Assembly (NCBI GenBank): GCA_033675265.1
Contig: JAUJYZ010000837.1
Location: 62,001-126,000 of the forward strand
DNA length: 64,000 nt
Source: Actinostola sp. cb2023
Taxonomy: Eukaryota > Cnidaria > Anthozoa > Actiniaria > Actinostolidae
Direction: 5' to 3'
Shown here: piece by piece, positions 55,701 through 64,000 of the stretch
Layout of the letters: each line of letters opens with the position of its first letter
How positions within the stretch are numbered: the stretch's first letter is position 1
Made by a program: the position numbers and the translations under genes
The notes under the pieces: generated by a model
Seen by the model: only the letters and a program-made list of their open reading frames with translations
What the model was told of the DNA's origin: nothing
Databases searched by the model: none

Positions 55701-58700
55701 ATCCCACCATCCCAACCGTGATTATTAGACATCCCAGCCGGGATCCCAGGATCCCACTATCCCAGCCGGGATCCCACCATTACCAGCCGGGATCCCACCA
55801 TCCCAGCCGGGATCCCACCCTCCCAGCCGGGATCCCACCATCCCAGCTGGGATCCCACCATCCCAGCCGGGATTATTAGACATCCCAGCCGGGATCCCAG
55901 GATCCCACCATCCCAGTCGGGATCCCACCATCCCAGCCGGGATCCCACCATCCGAGCCGGGATCCCACCATCCCAGCCGGGATTATTAGACATCCCAGCC
56001 GGGATCCCAGGATCCCACCATCCCAGCCAGGATCCCACCATCCCAGCCGGGATCCCACCATCCCATCCCAGCCGGGATCCCACCATCCCAGCCGGGATCC
56101 CACCATCCCAGCCGGGATTATTAGACATCCCAGCCGGGATCCCAGGATCCCACCATCCCAGTCGGGATCCCACCATCCCAGCCGGGATCCCACCATCCCA
56201 GCCGGGATCCCACCATCCCAGCCGGGATCCCACCATCCCAGCCGGGATCCCACCATCCCAGCCGGGATCCCACCATCCCAGCCGGGATCCCACCATCCCA
56301 GCTGGGATCCCACCATCCCAGCCGGGATTATTAGACATCCCAGCCGGGATCCCAGGATCCCACCATCCCAGTCGGGATCCCACCATCCCAGCTGGGATCC
56401 CACCATCCGAGCCGGGATCCCACCATCCCAGCCGGGATTATTAGACATCCCAGCCGGGATCCCAGGATCCCACCATCCCAGTCGGGATCCCACCATCCCA
56501 GCCGGGATCCCACCATCCGAGCCGGGATCCCACCATCCCAACCGTGATTATTAGACATCCCAGCCGGGATCCCAGGATCCCACTATCCCAGCCGGGATCC
56601 CACCATTACCAGCCGGGATCCCACCATCCCAGCCGGGATCCCATCCCAGCTGGGATCCCACCATCCCAGCCGGGATTATTAGACATCCCAGCCGGGATCC
56701 CAGGATCCCACCATCCCAGTCGGGATCCCACCATCCCAGCCGGGATCCCACCATCCGAGCCGGGATCCCACCATCCCAACCGTGATTATTAGACATCCCA
56801 GCCGGGATCCCAGGATCCCACTATCCCAGCCGGGATCCCACCATTACCAGCCGGGATCCCACCATCCCAGCCGGGATCCCACCCTCCCAGCCGGGATCCC
56901 ACCATCCCAGCTGGGATCCCACCATCCCAGCCGGGATTATTAGACATCCCAGCCGGGATCCCAGGATCCCACCATCCCAGTCGGGATCCCACCATCCCAG
57001 CCGGGATCCCACCATCCGAGCCGGGATCCCACCATCCCAGCCGGGATTATTAGACATCCCAGCCGGGATCCCAGGATTCCACCATCCCAGTCGGGATCCC
57101 ACCATCCCAGCCGGGATCCCACCATCCGAGCCGGGATCCCACCATCCCAACCGTGATTATTAGACATCCCAGCCGGGATCCCAGGATCCCACTATCCCAG
57201 CCGGGATCCCACCATTACCAGCCGGGATCCCACCATAATACCAGCCGGGATTCCTCCATTACCAGCTGGGATTCACCATGGGCCCAAGGTATCCCACCTG
57301 GGATCCCACCATGTGCCCAATGCAAGGTATCCCAACCAGTATCCCACCAATATTCCCACCACCATCCTACCACCAATATTATTTGTAAATATGTAATAAA
57401 TAATTAAGGAATAAATCTGTTAGCAACATGATCGATGGATAAAAATGTTGTTTCATTGTCAGACTGTAGAGACATTTAATGCAACCTTACCAACATCAAA
57501 CATTCTTGTAATACATGTAATTATCAATATTTTATCTATGCTTTACATTATGCAGTTGTTGACTAATCAAAGTGTTGAACTTAGCTTTTTTGTCTACCAT
57601 ATTTTGTCAGGCTAACAATGCTGGTAACCAAATCTTTCATTTAGCTTTATTAGCTTGTTGAAGAAGAATTAATACCTGAAACTAAATAGACAATAATCAA
57701 TAAAAACAGTCATTCAATTAGGCCATATATTAAAGCTATAGTCTAAAAGAGTTTGATGTGAACAAGACATTTTAAAACAGTCATGCATCTGGCAATGGCA
57801 AATATTTATTTAACTTACCTAAATCCTAAATCACTCACTTGAATCTGCAGTATAAAATACTGATTTACACTATAGCTAATGCGAGTAAATAACTATTAAA
57901 TATGAAATCTGAATCAATCCAAACTCTAACTGAGTGTAAGTGTAAGTGTAAGTAAGTCAGTAAACTGCATTTATCTGAACTTTTTCTTTATTTATCGAAA
58001 AAAAAGGTTTTTAAAGCTTACTTACAGATTTGCTAGAGAGTAGAGTAGAGCTCAGTCTATGCATGCTTGTTTTATAACAAGTCGTTTTATCCAAGTTTTT
58101 CTCTTCCAATGTGCCTGAAAGACATGTAGAAGCTTGCTAAGCTGTTTTACCTGTAATATTTACTTCAAAAATAGCTGAACAATCTTTACTTACCAGCATG
58201 ATAATGAATAAAAAACCCAAGTTTCTTGACAAACTCCTACAAACTCTGCAAACTGAAGCAAGTTTTCGTTTTTCCCGCTCAATCTGCAAACGCGTGCGCG
58301 CCCGCCACGGACCAATCAACAGCCGTATTTTAGTCATGTGATCGATGACTGCTGACCATTTTGTGTGCTGTTCAAAATGGCTGACAATGCAGTGCTCTGT
58401 TAATTTGTGTTTGGTAAATCAAAGCTTTCGTCTAAATCAGCCAAAAATACCAAGAGCAAATCTATGTAAAAATATCTTCTGTGTTCCCAACAATAAGAAG
58501 TCCAAAGTTCAATAGCAGAAAATATTGAAAAAATCCAGAAAAACGAACTGCAAAGTGAGTAGACTGAATGTCTGAAGGGTGTTTGACTAATCTAATAATA
58601 AATTAATTCCCAAATCTTAGTTTGTTGGTGTTCAAGTGCATAGTTTTCTCAAACACTGGCCTTTTTGAGATTTGGTCATCACAAAAGATTGTATTAAAAT

Positions 58701-61700
58701 TTTATAATGTTTTAATTTTGGCAAAACTTTGCTTTAGCAGGGTTTTTTTAATAAATAAATCCACAGGTTTTTCACAGGTTGTTATCCAGTAGTGTATCAG
58801 GGTAATAAGGTAAGCTTTATCTAAGCATTTGATAACTCTTTTGTCAACTGAAAGAGTTTAAAATTGGAATCTTTAAACAATAATATTTTATCTTATTTGA
58901 ACTTCCATCATGAAATATGATTTCATTGTAATTTTTATGTGCAAGCTGGCTCACATGTAAATGACTCAATATATGCAAGTTTTTGACTCAAATAAATTAT
59001 TTAAATAAATGTTGTTGTTGTTGCATATGTTCTGTACAGTTCACAAAGTTGCTCAGGGAATCGAAGCGTGGTTATCTAAAATCATGGTAGTCACTTATAA
59101 CTTTCACTAATAAATACAAGTGTAATAATTTATTGTGTAAGCAATTTTAACACATCCATCCCATTATAATTTCAAATTGTTAATGCCCTTTTTCAGTTTT
59201 CACGCTTTCAATTCCAGAGATGGGATTGAGCTGGGATACATGTAGGTGGGATCTTGCATCCTATCTGGGATATAATGGCTGTCCCAAATCCAGAGGTGGG
59301 ATCCCTGAGTTGGGATGTTGATGTCATCCCAGCCGGGATAGGTGGGATCCCGCCCCCAATCTAGCATCCCGGCAATATTGACTACTGTCCCAACTCCAGA
59401 GGTGGGATCCCAGTTGGGATCTTGATGTCATCCCAGCCGGGATAGGTGGGATCCCGCCCCCCACCTAGCATCCCGGCAATATTGACTACTGTCCCAACTC
59501 CAGAGGTGGGATCCCAGTTGGGATATTGATGTCATCCCACCCGAGATAGGTGGGATCCCGCCAACAGAGGTGGGATCCCTGCAATATTCACTACTGTCCC
59601 AACTCAGAGGTGGGATCCCAGTTGGGATATTTTTGTCATCCCGGCTGGGATAGGTGGGATCCCACCTTCAGAGGTGGGATCCCGGCAATATTCACTACTG
59701 TCCCAACTCAGAGGTGGGATCCCAGTTGGGATATTTTTGTCATCCCGGCCGGGATAGGTGGGATCCCGCCTTCAGAGGTGGGATCCCGGCAATATTCACT
59801 ACTGTCCCAACTCAGAGGTGGGATCCCAGTTGGGATCTTTTTGTCATCCCGGCCGGGATAGGTGGGATCCCGCCTTCAGAGGTGGGATCCCCTGCAATAT
59901 TCACTACTATCCCAACTCAGAGGTGGGATCCCAGTTGGGATCTTTTTGTCATCCCGGCCGGGATAGGTGGGATCCCGCCAAAAGAGGTGGGATCCCGGCA
60001 ATATTCACTACTGTCCCAACTCAGAGGTGGGCTCCCAGTTGGGATCTTTTTGTCATCCCGGCCGGGATAGGTGGGATCCCGCCTTCAGAGGTGGGATCCC
60101 GGCAATATTCACTACTATCCCAACTCAGAGGTGGGATCCCAGTTGGGATCTTTTTGTCATCCCGGCCGGGATAGCTGGGATCCCGCCTTCAGAGGTGGGA
60201 TCCCGGCAATATTCACTACTATCCCAACTCAGAGGTGGGATCCCAGTTGGGATCTTTTTGTCATCCCGGCCGGGATAGGTGGGATCCCGCCTTCAGAGGT
60301 GGGATCCCGGCAATATTCACTACTATCCCAACTCAGAGGTGGGATCCCAGTTGGGATCTTTTTGTCATCCCGGCCGGGATAGGTGGGATCCCGCCAAAAG
60401 AGGTGGGATCCCGGCAATATTCACTACTGTCCCAACTCAGAGGTGGGCTCCCAGTTGGGATCTTTTTGTCATCCCGGCCGGGATAGGTGGGATCCCGCCT
60501 TCAGAGGTGGGATCCCGGCAATATTCACTACTATCCCAACTCAGAGGTGGGATCCCAGTTGGGATCTTTTTGTCATCCCGGCCGGGATAGGTGGGATCCC
60601 GCCTTCAGAGGTGGGATCCCGGCAATATTCACTACTATCCCAACTCAGAGGTGGGATCCCAGTTGGGATCTTTTTGTCATCCCGGCCAGGATAGCTGGGA
60701 TCCCGCCAAAAGAGGTGGGATCCCGGCAATCCCGGGTGGGATCCCGGCTGGGATTGGCGGGATCCCGCCTCTCATTTTTACCTGGGGGGGAGGGGGTTTG
60801 GTAGTTGTAGTGGGGATAGGGGTTTGGTAGTTGTAGTGGGGGGAGGGGGTTTGGCAGTTGTAGTATTTGATTTGATTTGATTGAGTGGGGGTAGGGGTTT
60901 GGTAGTTGTAGTGGGGGGAGGGGGTTTGGTAGTTGTAGTGGGGGGAGGGGGTTTGGCAGTTGTAGTATTTGATTTGATTGAGTGGGGGTAGGGGTTTGGT
61001 AGTTGTACATTGTAGTTGTAGTGAGGGTAGGGGGTTTAGTAGTTGTAGTGGGGGGAGGGGGTTTGGTAGTTGTAGTGGGGGAGGGGGTTTGGTAGTTGTA
61101 GTGGGGGGAGGGGAGGGGGTTTGGCAGTTGTAGTGGCTGGGGGAAGGGGGTTTGGGAGTTCTATGAGAAATATTTCAGGCTCAGCATCGCATTTCTGAAA
61201 TATAGGTATAAAGAAACTATTTGTGTCAACTATTTTGCATACGATTGGTAGCTATTTCAGTTGTAGTGAGGGGTATGGTGTTCCAACTATGTCACTGACG
61301 TCATTGATATACCATTACTAATGTTTTGATTGATAGCACTATTTAGACCTCCATTGTTCAGAGACTACATTATGTCACTGCATGGCATCATTGATATACC
61401 ATTACTAATGTTTTGATTGATAGCACTATTTAGACCTCCATTGTTCAGAGACTACATTATGTCACTGCATGGCATCATTGATATACCATTACTAATGATT
61501 TGATTGATAGCACTATTTAGACCTCCATTGTTCAGAGACTACATTATGTCACTGACGTCATTGATATACCATTACTAATGTTTTGATTGATAGCACTATT
61601 TAGACCTCCATTGTTCAGAGACTACATTATGTCACTGACGTCATTGATATACCATTACTAATGTTTTGATTGATAGCACTATTTAGACCTCCATTGTTCA

Positions 61701-62625
61701 GAGACTACATTATGTCACTGCATGGCATCATTGATATACCATTACTAATGTTTTGATTGATAGCACTATTTAGACCTCCATTGTTCAGAGACTCATTATG
61801 TCACTGACGTCATTGATATACCATTACTAATGTTTTGATTGATAGCACTATTTAGACCTCCATTGTTCAGAGACTACATTATGTCACTGCATGGCATCAT
61901 TGATATACCATTACTAATGTTTTGATTGATAGCACTATTTAGACCTCCATTGTTCAGAGACTACATTATGTCACTGCATGGCATCATTGATATACCATTA
62001 CTAATGTTTTGATATTGCATTGATAGCACTATTTAGACCTCCATTGTTCAGAGACTACATAATGAGCAGTGGCATGTGCAACGTGTCTAAGGAAAGCTGT
62101 GACTATGTGCTCACTGAAAAAGGACCTGGTAATTCCATTGTCATTGTTGTTGGTGGTGCCGCAGAATCACTAGATGCTCATCCTGGATCCAATGTCTTGA
62201 CGCTGAAAGAGAAATATGGCTTTATTAAACTGGCTTTAAAGACTGGGTAAAGTTATTATTTGGCTTGAATTTATCATGATTTTCTTTTTATCATTAATTA
62301 TATTACTGTAACTTGTCCTTTTAATAATTAAATCTGTGAGAGTTTTAGATCATGCAGTCCATCATCATTTACTTATATATACATGGGTGAACACTTTTCG
62401 ATCACCAAGGTTTTACTGTCCAGCTTATCTAATAATAATAATAATAATAATAACAATAATAATAAAGTTTAATTATATACATAAAATCGAGAGTGAATTT
62501 ATAGTAAAACAATGCAGCAGGGGCCAGACAAAAATCTGTGGCGGATCTAGGGTGTATGTGCACCCCCCTTGCTGCCCAGGAACAATTCAAATATGATTTT
62601 TAATACAAAAAATTGGCGTGTGCAA

Positions 62626-62665
<40 letters not shown>

Positions 62666-63359
62666 TCCTTGTGGTGTGAACCCCCACCTCAAAATCCTAG
62701 ATCCGCCCAAGAAGATGTCCGTGTGCGTCTTGCAGATGAAAGGTCTGCACATAGAGAGAATACTAATATCATAGTTCAATACACGTTGTTTCCAATGTCA
62801 TGAGGAATTTTCATCAGCTGAATGGCTACTTTCAATATAATTTTCAGTGTTTGCTTGTCATTTGAAGGCAAATGATGAGATTCAAGGATTTAGTTTTATA
62901 CGGCTGATTGAAACCAAGCAATTCCTATAGAGAGCAACCAACTAATAATAATAATAATAATTGCTTGTTATAGCGCCTATACAGGACTGCTCTAAGTGCT
63001 GTCATACAAATAGAAATCAAATATAAAGGTAAATAGGACTATTCCAGCTTGTAGGTCGATTTAAATTTGAAGTCTCTAATTGGGACCATGAAGCTGTCAA
63101 GAGAACTACAAAAAATAAAATAATTATTTATTTATTTATTAATATTCTTATTTCTTCAGATCATCTTTGGTGCCAACATATGCATTTGGTGAGAATGATG
63201 TTTTCTATCAAGTCAATAATCCTAGAGGCTCAATGCTGAGGAAAATCCAAACCAAGATACAGCAGACTGTGGCTTTTGCTCCGTGTGTGTTTTACGGCCG
63301 TGGAATATTTCAGTACACATTTGGACTCTTACCTCACAGAAGACCCATAAATGTTGTCG
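52792..63359 (+). CDS. DGAT2/MOGAT-family acyltransferase, 3' partial
   Basis: Acyl-CoA dependent diacylglycerol or monoacylglycerol acyltransferase, an ER membrane enzyme making neutral lipid. Exons seen: 52792-53230, 62027-62246, 63160-63359; the rest lies beyond the window. The start at 52792 gives MALIKFAPLSIPLHRRLET, matching the family N-terminus better than the in-frame ATG at 52726. A hydrophobic stretch (about residues 22-62) is the expected membrane hairpin. HPHG, the conserved catalytic motif, is at 53121-53132 and follows PISLIKTAELDPQRNYIFGY. Exon 2 has LFRPPLFRDYIMSSG and VGGAAESLDAHPG; exon 3 has LVPTYAFGENDVF, FYGRGIFQYTFGLLP and RRPINVVG. About 286 of an expected 330-340 residues are visible. 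I cannot tell DGAT2 from MOGAT, though the short N-terminus favours a MOGAT/DGAT2-like member. Confidence 0.92.
54286..54756. mobile_element. 471-bp TTAA-flanked foldback element, intron 1 of the acyltransferase
   Basis: AGTGCCTATAACCCCTGTGA pairs with TCACAGGGGTTATAGGCACT; TTAA lies on both sides (54282-54285, 54757-54760). Arms of about 150 bases or more. Kolobok- or piggyBac-type mobilisation is inferred from TTAA. Confidence 0.85.
55080..57250 (+). repeat. 20-bp GGGATCCCACCATCCCAGCC satellite with higher-order units
   Basis: About 100 units, punctuated by gggattattagacatcccag ccgggatcccagg spacers that mark a higher-order repeat. Each unit contains the palindrome GGGATCCC (BamHI core). 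Open frames on both strands follow from three units making 60 bases. Confidence 0.95.
57251..59329. other. Non-repetitive centre of the intron 1 element
   Basis: AT-rich sequence without convincing exons, inverted repeats or protein similarity that I can see. The longest open frame (58137-58337, minus) has no recognisable motif. Confidence 0.5.
59330..60770 (+). repeat. 104-bp satellite (~13 units), GGGATCCC-rich
   Basis: Unit: gaggtgggatcccggcaata, ttcactact(g/a)tcccaactca, gaggtgggatcccagttggg, atctttttgtcatcccggcc, gggataggtgggatcccgcc. The exact 104-base period is visible. Individual units differ at a few positions (ttcag/aaaag, gtccc/atccc). Confidence 0.95.
60784..61165 (+). repeat. 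GT/G-rich tandem repeat (ggggtttggtagttgtagtg)
   Basis: Irregular 22-26 bp units, sometimes separated by tatttgatttgatt(tgatt)gagtggggg. Related sequence also borders the left end of the GGGATCCC element at 55031-55064. Confidence 0.88.
61316..62026 (+). repeat. Array of ~8 partial copies of acyltransferase exon 2 with its splice acceptor
   Basis: 83-87 bp units read ccattactaatgttttgatt, gatag, cactatttagacctccattg, ttcagagactacattatgtc. The part after gatag equals the first ~36 bases of exon 2 (codons LFRPPLFRDYIM) with one change. Two unit variants alternate, gcatggcatcattg and gacgtcattg. The array ends at the real exon (62027). Confidence 0.93.
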
Positions 63360-64000
63360 GTAAGTTTGGTAACACCAAATCTATCTATCTATCATCCTCA
63401 TGATGATGATGTTGATGACAATGATGATGATGATCGTCGATGTTAATGACAATGATGATGATGATTGTCGATGTTAATGACAATATATGATGATCGTTGA
63501 TGTTGATGATGATGATGATCGTCGATGTTGATGACAATGATGATGATGATTGTCGATGTTAATGACAATATATGATGATTGTTGATGTTGAAGACAATGA
63601 TGATGATCGTTTCCCTAATGTCACCGTTCCTTTTGTTTTAATGTCAATTTTGGTGCCAGTGAATGAGACATTTGGTCTCATTTTGTCGCTGTTATGAAAG
63701 AAACATTCAGTCTATCAAATCGAATCAAAAGGTTGTCTTTCGAAGCGGGAGTATTGCTGTTAGACACTGTTTTCACTGGATCGTGTCTCGTGAACAAGGA
63801 ACAGTTTTAAATGGGTCCAAATGTGCAATTTAGGAACACATATTTCTTTACTCAGACTTTTCATATTGGACATTGCGGATATGCTGGTTTTGAATATTAC
63901 TTAAAACCTTTCGAAATTCTAATCGGTCATATGTTAATCATCCTACAAAACTTATATTTATTATAACAGAACATACGGATATCATGGATATCAAGGCTCA
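63360..64000 (+). other. Start of acyltransferase intron 3
   Basis: Donor gtaagttt follows exon 3. Contains a (gatgat)n(gtcgatgttgatgacaat) tandem repeat at about 63396-63605. The expected next exon (after VVG) is not recognisable before the window ends. Confidence 0.6.

Larger units (their letters stand above)
55065..60788. mobile_element. Candidate 5.7 kb element bounded by ~45-bp inverted repeats and filled with GGGATCCC satellites
   Basis: cccccaggtaaaaatgagag continuing through gcgggatcccgccaatccca at 55065-55107 is the reverse complement of the sequence ending at 60788. Both ends abut gtttggtagttgtagtgggg-like repeats (55035-55064 and 60791 onward), as if inserted into them. The left array (55080-57250) and right array (59330-60770) are in inverted relation. 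The middle (57400-59190) has no gene I can support. No clear target duplication because flanks are G-rich. Confidence 0.7.

Noticed and set aside
55050..57167. Overlapping Gly/Pro/Ser-rich open frames of up to 221 codons on both strands
   Set aside because: Artefacts of the 20-bp GGGATCCC satellite, three units of which make 20 codons.
59550..60830. Series of ~103-138 codon open frames starting MGSRLQRWDP
   Set aside because: Generated by the 104-bp satellite; starts recur exactly every 104 bases.
63961..64000. Possible exon 4 of the acyltransferase after tataacag
   Set aside because: The translation in the required phase (EHTDIMDIK) does not match the GKPI-type sequence expected after VVG, so I left it out.

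Overview
The window is eukaryotic nuclear DNA from an invertebrate animal. Genes are split by GT-AG introns, the intergenic DNA is AT-rich, and foldback transposons and minisatellites are dense. Cnidarian, perhaps anthozoan, is my best guess; this is an inference from the gene families and repeat style, not something the sequence proves. I saw no rRNA, tRNA, CRISPR array or bacterial-style operon. All introns and domains were read by eye.

Layout. (1) 617-9298: last ten exons of a caspase-like (peptidase C14, metacaspase-type) gene, copy 1, whose first exon lies before the window. (2) 9299-15385: gene-free spacer with tandem repeats and small segmental duplications. (3) 15386-50525: a tandem paralogue, copy 2, with all eleven exons. 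Its intron 4 is about 23.6 kb because a minisatellite array expanded there and an 18.8 kb DNA transposon then jumped into the array. (4) 22274-41068: that transposon. It has perfect 36-bp terminal inverted repeats, a 4-bp target duplication (TCCT) and inverted subterminal satellites of a palindromic 62-63 bp unit. It carries three genes: a minus-strand ParB-like protein with a possible methyltransferase-like tail, an intronless DBF4 homologue transcribed divergently from it, and a multi-exon integrase-like protein that is the likely transposase. (5) 47676-49971: a 2.3 kb foldback element with a 10-bp target duplication in the last intron of copy 2. (6) 50526-52791: spacer homologous in part to the one behind copy 1. 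(7) 52792 to the window end: first three exons of a DGAT2/MOGAT-family acyltransferase; its 8.8 kb intron 1 is filled by GGGATCCC-rich satellite arrays bounded by inverted repeats.

Two themes stand out. First, the 18.8 kb element combines an integrase-like protein, a replication-kinase activator (DBF4) and a ParB-type domain; I know of no described element with this set. Second, exon starts together with their splice acceptors have been amplified into tandem arrays in two unrelated genes: exon 7 of caspase copy 2 and exon 2 of the acyltransferase. A third array, in intron 4 of both caspase copies, has an acceptor-like sequence in each unit.
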